Source: Candidatus Nanopelagicales bacterium | Lineage (GTDB): Bacteria; Actinomycetota; Actinomycetes; S36-B12; UBA10799 | Direction of reading: 5' to 3' | Length of the DNA: 6,567 nucleotides | Assembly: GCA_025455985.1 (NCBI GenBank) | Contig: JALOLM010000329.1 | Span: 1-6,567 of the forward strand | Notes under the pieces: model-generated | What the model was told of the DNA's origin: nothing | Database searches by the model: none | The model's input: only the letters and a program-made list of their open reading frames with translations | Part shown: positions 1 through 5,448 of the stretch, in pieces | Position numbering within the stretch: position 1 is the first letter of the stretch | How the letters are laid out: every line of letters begins with the position of its first letter | Program-made: the position numbers and the translations under genes

Positions 1-78
1 GTCACCTCAGCAGTCTTACATCCCGGCAGCAGTCGCTGGTGGCGGGTTGTGGGAGTGGCATGGACCGGAGTGGTTGCC

Positions 79-192
79 GTGCGGTTTTCCGGCAACTTGC
101 TTGTCGGTTTTCCACTTTGCCTGGTGGGGCCTTGGAACCCATGCGGTTTTCCGGCGATCTGTTTGCCGGTTTTCCGCTTTGCTTGGCGGGGC
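79..192. repeat. 62-bp direct duplication with CGGTTTTCC words
   Basis: A unit beginning TGCGGTTTTCCGGC at 80 recurs at 142, a period of 62 bp. About 50 bp of each unit align with a modest number of substitutions. Each unit holds two CGGTTTTCC words 23 bp apart (82-90 and 105-113; 144-152 and 167-175). The word plus its following GCTTTGCTT recurs once more in degenerate form at 381-398, matching 166-184 at nearly every position. I do not recognise the family. It could be an intergenic repeat element, a remnant of a mobile element, or a local duplication. Confidence 0.65.
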
Positions 193-226
193 GCCCCAGC
201 TGTGCTCGCTGTGCGAGCCGATCTGC

Positions 227-366
227 GTACTTTTGCGGTTGGCGCCCCCTCTTGATCAACCCGAGAAGTACCCCGATTTCATCATATTTCCGACATGTCG
301 GGCGCCAAACCGTACTTTTCAGGTTGATCAAGAGGGTTTCGGCCTGCGGCCCAACCTGAAAAGTAC
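227..366. repeat. Alternating inverted repeat array (GTACTTTTCAGGTTG)
   Basis: A 15-nt word occurs four times in alternating orientation: forward 227-241 (two differences), reverse 257-271 (two differences), forward 312-326 and reverse 352-366. The last two are perfect complements. The middle pair extends to 26-nt arms, 247-272 and 311-336, that match as an inverted repeat at 23 of 26 positions. Each of these arms contains the palindrome TTGATCAA. A further palindrome, CCGACATGTCGG, lies in the loop at 290-301, and GGCGCC occurs at 241-246 and 301-306. On the minus strand the 312-366 pair would form a 15-bp stem downstream of the femX-like gene, so it may also help terminate or protect that transcript. 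No U-tract follows. Confidence 0.7.
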
Positions 367-409
367 TCCGCCACCCGAACCGGATTTCCGCTTTGCTTCC
401 CAGCGTTGC

Positions 410-1531
410 CTACCGCCGCTTGCGGTACGCCTCGTACGCCTTGTTCCACATCGGGCGCAGCACGTGGTCCCATTCGCCGACGTACTCCAAAGCATCGCCG
501 CCGGTCCCGACCTTGAACTGCACGAGTCCCAGCAAATGGTCCCCGGCCGTGAGGTTGTCGCTGATCCCGCGCAGGTCGTACACCGCGCACCCTGCCTCAA
601 GGCTGTCGGTGATCATGCGCCACTGCACCGCATTCGAGGGCCGCACATTGCGACTGGCGGTGGTCGAGGCGCCGTAGGAGTACCACGCGTGGTCGCCGAC
701 GGTGACCAGTGTCGTGGCGGCCACCACCTCGCCCTCGTGCTGGGCCAGATACAGGCGCAAGCGCTGCGGGTCCTCGGCATTCATCGCGTCCCACATGCGC
801 TGGAAGTAGCTCAAGCCCCGCGGCGTGAAGCCGTCGCGCTCGGCGGTCTCCACATACACGGGGTGGAACAGTGCCAAGTCCTCGCGCGTGCCCTCGACCA
901 CCTCGACACCGCTCTTCTCGGCCTTGCGCACATTGCGCCGCCAGAGCTGGTTGAAGCCGGCGAAGATCTCATCCGCGCTACGCCCGGCCAGCGGCAACTG
1001 GTAGACGTAGCGCGGCTGCACATCTCCGAAGCCAGCGCCGCCGCTGGGGTCCTGAGCCCACCCGCTGTCGCGCAGTGCCTTCTGCAGCCGCAGCCCAGTG
1101 GCCAGTTCCTCATCGGCCGGCACGTCGGCCAGCCTGCCGACCGTCTCGTCGGCGATCGCCCGCTTGACGGTGTCGGCGTGCCAGCGGCGGGTGCCGACCG
1201 CGGGCCCCATCTTCAGTGCGAAGGCGCCCTTGCTGCGCGCGTGGTCCAGCAGCGGCTGCATCCAGGCGGATAGATCGTCGGCGGCTTCGTCCCAAGGCAA
1301 GACCGGACCCTCGGGGATATAGGCCAAGTAGCGCTTAACACGCGGGACCTGCCGGTACAGCACCAAGGCGGCGCCCACGAGTTGCTCACCGTCGAACCAG
1401 CCCACCGACTCGCTGTCCCATTCGGCCTTGACCCCTGCCCACGCGGGGGTCTGTAGGAACGAGACGCTGCGCTGGTCCTGAACGAATGCCAGATGTGTCT
1501 GGGCCGTGATCGGCCGCACGGCGATGGTCAC
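410..1531 (-). CDS. FemX/FemAB-family peptidoglycan bridge peptidyltransferase
   Basis: The 373-residue product looks like the FemAB/FemX family, which uses aminoacyl-tRNA to add the first or later residues of the peptidoglycan interpeptide bridge to lipid II, at the cytoplasmic face of the membrane. Visible support: the N-terminal lobe FLQTPAWAGVKAEW (about 25-38), SVGWFDGEQLVGAALVLYR (42-60) and AYIPEGPVLPW (70-80), and the C-terminal lobe YVETAERDGF (226-235) and the family-typical YDLRGISDN to GLVQFKVGTGG to YVGEWD series (318-355). No long coiled-coil arm as in staphylococcal FemA is evident. The start is GTG; no Shine-Dalgarno sequence precedes it, but TAGACT lies 8 nt upstream, so a leaderless transcript is possible. 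The gene is divergent from rpsF. The amino acid added (Gly, Ala, Ser or other) cannot be read from sequence, and the protein could act as a FemX or a FemAB-type second-step enzyme. Confidence 0.85.
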   Translation of the reverse strand: MTIAVRPITAQTHLAFVQDQRSVSFLQTPAWAGVKAEWDSESVGWFDGEQLVGAALVLYRQVPRVKRYLAYIPEGPVLPWDEAADDLSAWMQPLLDHARSKGAFALKMGPAVGTRRWHADTVKRAIADETVGRLADVPADEELATGLRLQKALRDSGWAQDPSGGAGFGDVQPRYVYQLPLAGRSADEIFAGFNQLWRRNVRKAEKSGVEVVEGTREDLALFHPVYVETAERDGFTPRGLSYFQRMWDAMNAEDPQRLRLYLAQHEGEVVAATTLVTVGDHAWYSYGASTTASRNVRPSNAVQWRMITDSLEAGCAVYDLRGISDNLTAGDHLLGLVQFKVGTGGDALEYVGEWDHVLRPMWNKAYEAYRKRR

Positions 1532-1539
1532 AGAAGATG

Positions 1540-1545
1540 AGTCTA
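1540..1545 (-). promoter_or_regulatory. Possible -10 element for leaderless femX-like mRNA
   Basis: TAGACT on the minus strand fits the actinobacterial -10 pattern TANNNT and ends 8 nt before the GTG start at 1531. That spacing would put the transcription start at or near the start codon, consistent with the lack of a ribosome binding site. No good -35 is seen; the -35 position would fall on the dyad at 1564-1576. This is inference from spacing only. Confidence 0.3.
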
Positions 1546-1551
1546 GGCGGC

Positions 1552-1587
1552 GCCGGGCGCGCGAGACCTGAGGTCTGCACGCCCGGC
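1552..1587. promoter_or_regulatory. 36-nt interrupted palindrome between femX-like gene and rpsF
   Basis: Outer arms GCCGGGCG (1552-1559) and CGCCCGGC (1580-1587) are perfectly complementary. Inside them is the 13-bp dyad AGACCTGAGGTCT (1564-1576). It lies between divergent genes, about 20-55 bp upstream of the femX-like start. As DNA it resembles a repressor operator. As RNA it would be a stable hairpin, followed on the plus strand by AGGGTTTT. No plus-strand gene ends here, which favours an operator or a leader structure over a terminator. Confidence 0.45.
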
Positions 1588-1630
1588 AGGGTTTTCCACA
1601 CCGGCGGGTCGGGCCACGGTCCTGATCGGT

Positions 1631-1636
1631 TACTCT
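1631..1636 (+). promoter_or_regulatory. Possible -10 element of the rpsF operon
   Basis: TACTCT fits TANNNT and would give a leader of roughly 85-90 nt that contains the whole 1675-1720 structure. It lies between CCACGG (1614-1619) and CCGTGG (1644-1649), an inverted repeat. No convincing -35 is visible, so the assignment is tentative. Confidence 0.25.
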
Positions 1637-1674
1637 GGAACAGCCGTGGTAATCGCCAACGGCAGACGCCTATG

Positions 1675-1720
1675 ACCTCCTGTCACGGAAAGACCGTGGC
1701 CGCATGAGTCCAAAGGAGGT
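1675..1720 (+). ncRNA. rpsF leader element, S6:S18-binding motif candidate, sequesters the SD
   Basis: The outer stem pairs ACCTCCT (1675-1681) perfectly with AGGAGGT (1714-1720), which is the rpsF Shine-Dalgarno sequence. Stacked inside is a hairpin CACGG-AAAGA-CCGTG (1684-1698), extendable by a G-C and a G-U pair to 1682-1700. The 3' side carries a bulge of about 13-15 nt containing CCG at 1700-1702. The known S6:S18 complex-binding motif in rpsF leaders is described as a CCG in a bulge flanked by a stem and a hairpin, mimicking the 16S rRNA site. The match in architecture and position is good. Inference: free S6:S18 complex stabilises this fold and blocks rpsF translation. A covariance-model match has not been run. 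Confidence 0.7.
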
Positions 1721-1728
1721 GGTCGCAG

Positions 1729-2016
1729 TTGCGTCCCTATGAAGTGATGATCATCCTCGATCCAGATCTCGAGGAGCGGACAGTTCAGCCCAGCCTTGAG
1801 GCCTTCCTGAACGTCGTACGCCAAGACAAAGGCACCGTCGACAACATCGACATCTGGGGCCGGCGCCGGATGGCCTACGACATCCAGAAGAAGACCGAAG
1901 GCATCTACGTGGTGCTGCACCTGACCTGCACCCCGCAGACCGTGGCCGAGCTCGATCGCCAGCTCAACCTGAACGAGTCGGTGTTGCGCACCAAGGTCCT
2001 GCGCCGCGTCGCCTGA
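1729..2016 (+). CDS. rpsF: 30S ribosomal protein S6
   Basis: The 95-residue product is S6, which binds the platform of the 30S subunit as a heterodimer with S18. Family hallmarks are visible: [15 protein letters not shown] at the start, [21 protein letters not shown] (44-64) in the centre, and [14 protein letters not shown] at the C-terminus. The length is normal. The start is TTG, chosen because AAAGGAGGT (1712-1720) lies 8 nt upstream and the next residues match the conserved N-terminus; no in-frame ATG does as well. It is the first gene of the rpsF-ssb-rpsR-rplI cluster. Its SD is paired in the predicted leader structure, so translation is probably autoregulated. Confidence 0.97.
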   Translation: MRPYEVMIILDPDLEERTVQPSLEAFLNVVRQDKGTVDNIDIWGRRRMAYDIQKKTEGIYVVLHLTCTPQTVAELDRQLNLNESVLRTKVLRRVA

Positions 2017-2071
2017 TTTGTTTGTCGTACCCCCTTGTCAGAATCCATGCCTGATCGAAAGGTGAACAACA

Positions 2072-2560
2072 ATGGTCGGTGAACCCCAAATCAATATGGT
2101 GGGCAACCTTGTTGCCGATCCCGAACTGCGTTTCACCCCGTCGGGCGTGGCAGCAGCCAGCCTGCGCATCGCGGTCACGCCGCGAAGCCGGGACAACGCC
2201 ACCGGGGAATGGAAGGACGGCGAGACCGTCTGGCTGTCCGGCACCGTCTGGCGTCAGTACGCCGAGAACGTCGCGGAGTCCTTGTCCAAGGGCACCCGCG
2301 TCATCGTGATCGGCCGGCTCAAGCAGCGCTCCTACGAGACGCGCGAGGGCGAGAAGCGCACCGTGTACGAGGTCGACATCGATGACATCGGTCCGGCCCT
2401 TCGGTACGCCACCGCGAAGATCCAGAAGACCGGCCGCGGAGCCACCACCAACGATGCCGCAGCAGCGCCTGCGTCGTCCGGCGGTGGCAACGACCCGTGG
2501 GGATCGCCTGCCAGCGGCGGCGATGCCTGGGGCGGCGCGGTCGACGAACCACCCTTCTAA
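2072..2560 (+). CDS. ssb: Single-stranded DNA-binding protein
   Basis: SSB coats exposed single-stranded DNA at forks and repair sites and recruits partners through its acidic tip. The 162-residue protein has an OB fold over about residues 5-113 ([19 protein letters not shown], then [43 protein letters not shown]), a Gly/Ala/Ser/Asp-rich linker (about 122-156) and the canonical DEPPF tip. Sequence and length are close to mycobacterial SSB, which supports the first ATG as start; AAAGGTGA at 2058-2065 is a well-spaced ribosome binding site. Tyr88 in QRSYET aligns with the Tyr82 of Bacillus subtilis SsbA that is known to be phosphorylated. It lies 55 bp after rpsF and is likely co-transcribed. 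Confidence 0.97.
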   Translation: MVGEPQINMVGNLVADPELRFTPSGVAAASLRIAVTPRSRDNATGEWKDGETVWLSGTVWRQYAENVAESLSKGTRVIVIGRLKQRSYETREGEKRTVYEVDIDDIGPALRYATAKIQKTGRGATTNDAAAAPASSGGGNDPWGSPASGGDAWGGAVDEPPF

Positions 2561-2578
2561 ACACCCATCCAACCCATT

Positions 2579-2594
2579 CCGGCCAGTTGGCCGG
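2579..2594 (+). other. Hairpin in the ssb-rpsR gap
   Basis: CCGGCC-AGTT-GGCCGG forms a perfect 6-bp GC stem with a 4-nt loop, 23 nt upstream of the rpsR start. No U-tract follows, so it is not a standard intrinsic terminator. It might tune the ratio of ssb to rpsR mRNA by pausing, processing or protection of the 3' end, but it may have no role. Confidence 0.4.
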
Positions 2595-2617
2595 GCCCGA
2601 CACATCGGAGCACCACA

Positions 2618-2863
2618 ATGGCGAAGCAGCCACCTCGGCCCGTAAAGCCGATCAAGAAGAAGGCCAATCAACTCAAGGCCGCCGGCGTCACCAAGGTCGA
2701 CTACAAAGATGTCCCCTTGCTGCGCAAGTTCATCTCAGACCGCGGCAAGATCCGCGCCCGTCGCGTCACCGGCGTGACGGTGCAGCAGCAGCGGGAGATC
2801 GCCAAGGCGATCAAGAACGCCCGCGAGATGGCGTTGTTGCCGTACTCGTCGACGGCTCGCTAG
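2618..2863 (+). CDS. rpsR: 30S ribosomal protein S18, cysteine-free (zinc-independent) type
   Basis: The 81-residue product is S18, the partner of S6 on the 30S platform. The core is unmistakable: [50 protein letters not shown] (27-76). The N-terminal part reads [19 protein letters not shown] where the zinc-binding form has a Cys-x-x-Cys pair, and no cysteine occurs anywhere in the protein. Mycobacteria and some others carry this C-minus form as a second paralogue induced by zinc shortage; in other actinobacteria it is the main form. Here it occupies the rpsF operon slot. A short GGAG (2607-2610) precedes the ATG by 7 nt. The stop overlaps the Shine-Dalgarno region of rplI. Confidence 0.95.
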   Translation: MAKQPPRPVKPIKKKANQLKAAGVTKVDYKDVPLLRKFISDRGKIRARRVTGVTVQQQREIAKAIKNAREMALLPYSSTAR

Positions 2864-2870
2864 GAGAACC

Positions 2871-3317
2871 ATGAAGATCATCCTGACGCAAGACGTGGAC
2901 AACCTCGGCGCTCCTGGAGACATCGTCGAGGTGAAGGACGGCTACGGCCGCAACTACCTGCTGCCCCGCGGTTACGCGATCGGCTGGACGAAGGGCGCCG
3001 AGAAGCAGATCGACCAGATCAAGCGAGCCCGTTCGGCCCGGGAGATCCGCGGCCGGGAGCACGCCGACGAGGTGCGCACCCAGCTCGAGGCGCTGACGGT
3101 GAACTTCGCCGCCAAGGCCGGCGAGGCTGGTCGCCTGTTCGGCTCGGTGACTACCGCTGACGTCGCGGCGGCCATCAAGTCCGCCGGTGGCCCACTGGTG
3201 GAGAAGCGTGCCATCGAACTCGAAGGACACATCAAGCAACTCGGGGACTACCCGGTGCGTGTGGCCTTGCACCCCGGCGTGGACGCAACGGTCACCCTGC
3301 ACGTGGTGTCGGCCTGA
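2871..3317 (+). CDS. rplI: 50S ribosomal protein L9
   Basis: The 148-residue product is L9, which binds 23S rRNA near the L1 stalk with its N-terminal domain and reaches across the ribosome surface with its C-terminal domain. Visible: [36 protein letters not shown] (1-36), including the family signature; a charged connecting helix (about 40-75); and the C-terminal domain with [18 protein letters not shown] and the final [22 protein letters not shown]. The length is standard. AGGAG (2862-2866) overlaps the rpsR stop codon and lies 4 nt before the ATG, so the two genes are closely, probably translationally, coupled. Confidence 0.97.
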   Translation: MKIILTQDVDNLGAPGDIVEVKDGYGRNYLLPRGYAIGWTKGAEKQIDQIKRARSAREIRGREHADEVRTQLEALTVNFAAKAGEAGRLFGSVTTADVAAAIKSAGGPLVEKRAIELEGHIKQLGDYPVRVALHPGVDATVTLHVVSA

Positions 3318-3340
3318 CGCCTTCAATAGAGCAGACCGCA

Positions 3341-3376
3341 GTCGGCCGCCGTCGGATTTGTCCGCCGGCGGTCGAC
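3341..3376 (+). terminator. Strong stem-loop after rplI, possible terminator or attenuator
   Basis: Positions 3341-3356 pair with 3361-3376 around the loop TTTG (3357-3360): 16 positions with one mismatch (3352/3365) and one G-U pair (3345/3372). It starts 24 nt after the rplI stop and ends 7 nt before the phosphatase ATG. No U-tract follows. Actinobacterial terminators often lack one, so it may end the ribosomal operon. Because it covers the region where the phosphatase ribosome binding site should be, it could instead limit translation of the phosphatase on read-through mRNA. Confidence 0.5.
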
Positions 3377-3383
3377 GCGTTCC

Positions 3384-3836
3384 ATGACCGTCCGCATCAC
3401 CACGGTGTGCCTGGGCAACATCTGCCGCTCCCCGATCGCTGCTGCCGTGCTGGCAGCCGAACTCGCGGATCTCGACGTCGAGGTTGACTCGATGGGCACA
3501 GCCGGCTGGCACGTGGGCCGGGGCGCCGACCCGAGGGCTCTGGAGGCCCTGGCGCGGGCGGGTTACGCCCTAGACCACACCGCCCGTCAGGCCAGTGCGG
3601 CGGCGCTCGCGCACAGTGATCTGGTGCTCGCCATGGACTCGGAGAACGCCGATGATCTGCGCCAACTCGGCGTTCACGCGGTGCTGATCCGCAGTTTCGA
3701 CCCAGCCGCTGACGGCGTGGACGTACCTGACCCCTACTACGGGTCCTCGGAGGACTTCGACGACGTTGTCACGATGATCCAGGCGAGCGTCGCCGGGGTC
3801 AGGCAGTGGCTGGCAGATGCGGCCGCCCAAGCCTGA
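3384..3836 (+). CDS. Low-molecular-weight protein-tyrosine phosphatase
   Basis: The 150-residue cytoplasmic enzyme would hydrolyse phosphotyrosine in proteins. The P-loop CLGNICRSP (9-17) contains the CX5R motif with nucleophile Cys9 and Arg15. The family's general acid loop is DPYYG (116-120) with Asp116, preceded by VDVP. The length is typical. The ATG at 3384 is the only start between an in-frame stop at 3327 and the P-loop that fits. No Shine-Dalgarno sequence is seen; the upstream bases are in the 3341-3376 stem. The gene lies between rplI and dnaB, which is not its usual place. Related enzymes in actinobacteria include the secreted PtpA type, but no export signal is seen here. Arsenate reductases share the fold, yet the DPYYG loop favours a tyrosine phosphatase. 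The physiological substrate is unknown. Confidence 0.92.
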   Translation: MTVRITTVCLGNICRSPIAAAVLAAELADLDVEVDSMGTAGWHVGRGADPRALEALARAGYALDHTARQASAAALAHSDLVLAMDSENADDLRQLGVHAVLIRSFDPAADGVDVPDPYYGSSEDFDDVVTMIQASVAGVRQWLADAAAQA

Positions 3837-3857
3837 AGATCACAGCATCTATCAATT

Positions 3858-4000
3858 CTGTCCACATGTAACAAGCGGGTAAAATCCCTGATCAGAGCCA
3901 AGTTCTACAGATCACAAAGTTCGTTGACCCCAGGTTTTCCACAGCTTGTGACAGCCGACCCACTCTAACCGTCCACAGTGAGTTCACCGGTGTGTCCACA
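3858..4000 (+). promoter_or_regulatory. Cluster of four DnaA-box-like sequences upstream of dnaB
   Basis: Four nonamers with the core TCCACA lie on the same strand: CTGTCCACA (3858-3866), TTTTCCACA (3935-3943), CCGTCCACA (3969-3977) and GTGTCCACA (3992-4000). The actinobacterial DnaA box is close to TTGTCCACA and the E. coli one is TTATCCACA, so each differs at one or two positions. About 0.1 copies of a given hexamer are expected by chance on both strands of this 227-bp gap. The gap is AT-richer than its surroundings, especially 3837-3930. DnaA control of dnaB or DnaA titration are possible roles; an origin is less likely without dnaA/dnaN nearby. Confidence 0.55.
3880..3885 (+). promoter_or_regulatory. 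Possible -10 element upstream of dnaB
   Basis: TAAAAT fits the -10 consensus in the AT-rich part of the gap. The -35 position is poor and would overlap the first DnaA-box-like sequence (3858-3866). Transcription from here would give a leader of about 170 nt that includes the other three boxes. A second, weaker candidate, TACAAC at 4052-4057, lies 6 nt before the dnaB ATG and would give a leaderless mRNA. Confidence 0.25.
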
Positions 4001-4063
4001 GGCGTTCTCGCCGGCATGAGAGTTTGCGACGTTTCTGTCAGACCCCGTCAGTACAACTGATAC

Positions 4064-5416
4064 ATGAGTCTGGACATGCAGCCTGTGGCCCCCGCTTCGT
4101 TCGAGCGCACGCCGCCGCAGGATCTGGCGGCCGAGCAGTGCGTGCTCGGCGCCATGATGCTGTCCAAGGACGCGATCGCCGATGTTGTGGAACGCCTGCG
4201 CGAAGAGGATTTCTACACCCCCGCCCACCAGAGCGTCTTCCGGATCATTCTTGATCTGTATGCGCGCGGCGAGCCTGCCGACGCCATCACGGTGTCCGCC
4301 GGCTTGATGGCCTCTGGGGAGTTGCAGCGGATCGGCGGCGCTCCTTACCTGCACACTCTGGTGGCCTCGCCGCCGCTGACAGCGAACGCCTCGTACTACG
4401 CGCAGATCGTGCGCGACGCCTCGATGCGCCGACGCTTGGTCGAGGTCGGCTCCCGCATCGTCCAGACCGGATACGCCGGCGAGGGCGAGGTCGAGGAACT
4501 GATCAACCGCGCCCAGGCCGAGGTGTACGAGATCACCCAGCGCACGACTGCCGAGGACTACGCCCCGCTGTCCGACCTGCTCGACGGCGTCTACACCGAG
4601 CTCGAGTCGATCCAGAACCACACCGGCGACATCATCGGGATCCCTACGGGCTTCATCGACCTTGACAAGTTGACCAACGGCCTGCACCCCGGCCAGATGA
4701 TCGTGGTGGCCGCACGACCAGCCATGGGGAAGTCCACGCTGGGTCTGGATTTCGCCCGGTCGTGCAGCATCAAGAACGGCCTGACCAGCGCCATCTTCAG
4801 CCTGGAAATGAGCCGCAATGAGATCGTGATGCGTCTGCTCAGTGCCCAGGGCGAGCTGCCACTGCACCACATGCGGTCAGGGTCGCTCAACGAGCAGCAG
4901 TGGACCCGGATGGTCAACACCATGTCCGCGGTGTCCAATGCGCCGCTGTTCATCGATGACTCTCCCAACATGTCGATGATGGAGATCCGTGCCAAGTGCC
5001 GTCGGCTCAAGCAGCAGCACGACCTGCGGCTGATCGTTGTGGACTACCTGCAGCTCATGAGTTCGGGCAAGCGGGTGGAGTCACGCCAGCAGGAGGTCGC
5101 GGAGTTCTCCCGGGCGCTGAAGCTTCTGGCTAAGGAACTTGAGGTGCCGGTGATCGCCATCAGCCAGCTGAACCGTGGCCCCGAGCAGCGCACGGACCGC
5201 AAGCCGATGATGAGCGACCTGCGGGAGTCCGGCTCGATCGAGCAGGACGCCGATGTGGTGATCCTGCTGCACCGCGAGGACGCCTATGAGAAGGACTCCC
5301 CGCGCATGGGCGAGGCCGACATCATCGTGGCCAAGCACCGTAACGGCCCGACTGCGACCGTGGTCACCGCGTTCCAGGGGCACTACAGCCGGTTTGTGGA
5401 TATGCAGCGGGGGTAG
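4064..5416 (+). CDS. dnaB: Replicative DNA helicase DnaB
   Basis: DnaB is the hexameric 5'-3' helicase that unwinds DNA at the replication fork and binds primase. The 450-residue protein shows the N-terminal primase-binding domain (about 17-160, starting PPQDLAAEQCVLGAMMLS), a linker, and the RecA-like motor: TGFIDLDKLTNGLHPGQM (195-212), Walker A ARPAMGKST (217-225), catalytic Glu248 in SLEMS, Walker B LIVVDYLQLM (323-332), RQQEVAEFSRALK (341-353), SGSIEQDADVVILLHRE (389-405) and AKHRNGPT with the probable arginine finger Arg426. It is full length, without the intein found in some actinobacterial DnaBs. No Shine-Dalgarno sequence precedes the ATG; the in-frame ATG at 4076 is an alternative start that would remove four residues. 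It ends 32 bp from the convergent membrane-protein gene. Confidence 0.97.
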   Translation: MSLDMQPVAPASFERTPPQDLAAEQCVLGAMMLSKDAIADVVERLREEDFYTPAHQSVFRIILDLYARGEPADAITVSAGLMASGELQRIGGAPYLHTLVASPPLTANASYYAQIVRDASMRRRLVEVGSRIVQTGYAGEGEVEELINRAQAEVYEITQRTTAEDYAPLSDLLDGVYTELESIQNHTGDIIGIPTGFIDLDKLTNGLHPGQMIVVAARPAMGKSTLGLDFARSCSIKNGLTSAIFSLEMSRNEIVMRLLSAQGELPLHHMRSGSLNEQQWTRMVNTMSAVSNAPLFIDDSPNMSMMEIRAKCRRLKQQHDLRLIVVDYLQLMSSGKRVESRQQEVAEFSRALKLLAKELEVPVIAISQLNRGPEQRTDRKPMMSDLRESGSIEQDADVVILLHREDAYEKDSPRMGEADIIVAKHRNGPTATVVTAFQGHYSRFVDMQRG

Positions 5417-5448
5417 TGCGTCGTCAATCTGAGCGGACTCCGGATCAG

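Larger units (their letters stand above)
1..409. other. Non-coding, repeat-rich stretch downstream of femX-like gene
   Basis: No convincing gene is seen here. The open frames on both strands translate to low-complexity, Arg/Pro/Cys-rich peptides typical of chance frames in GC-rich DNA, and their apparent repeats come from the DNA repeats. The stretch holds two kinds of repeat, listed separately: a 62-bp direct duplication (79-192) and an alternating inverted-repeat array (227-366). A degenerate extra copy of the CGGTTTTCC-type word, followed by GCTTTGCTT, lies at 381-398, next to the femX-like stop codon. The left limit is the window edge, so the full extent is unknown. Confidence 0.7.

Noticed and set aside
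79..192. CRISPR array
   Set aside because: There are only two units with a 62-bp period, similarity extends through most of the period, and no unique spacers or cas genes are present.
47..1273. 408-residue plus-strand open frame
   Set aside because: It runs antisense to the well-supported femX-like gene, has no family features, and is long only because GC-rich codons on the other strand avoid stops.
1672..1742. Two tiny overlapping frames (11 and 12 codons, joined by ATGA) in the rpsF leader
   Set aside because: Neither has its own ribosome binding site, and both fall inside the predicted S6:S18 element; the overlap is likely chance.
1964..2671. 235-residue minus-strand frame
   Set aside because: It is a shadow of ssb and the start of rpsR, with low-complexity translation and no motif.
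3837..4063. Chromosomal origin of replication
   Set aside because: The boxes are imperfect and all in one orientation, no strongly AT-rich unwinding element is evident, and neither dnaA nor dnaN is nearby; kept only as a regulatory or titration candidate.
3965..4870. 301-residue minus-strand frame
   Set aside because: It lies opposite dnaB and has no recognisable domain; dnaB explains this DNA.
4730..5340. Intein in DnaB
   Set aside because: The motor domain is continuous from Walker A to the arginine-finger region at normal length, with no intein splice blocks.
5417..5448. Shared bidirectional terminator between dnaB and the CPBP gene
   Set aside because: Only CTGA/TCAG ends with scattered inner pairs are found, and no stable stem or U-tract is seen.
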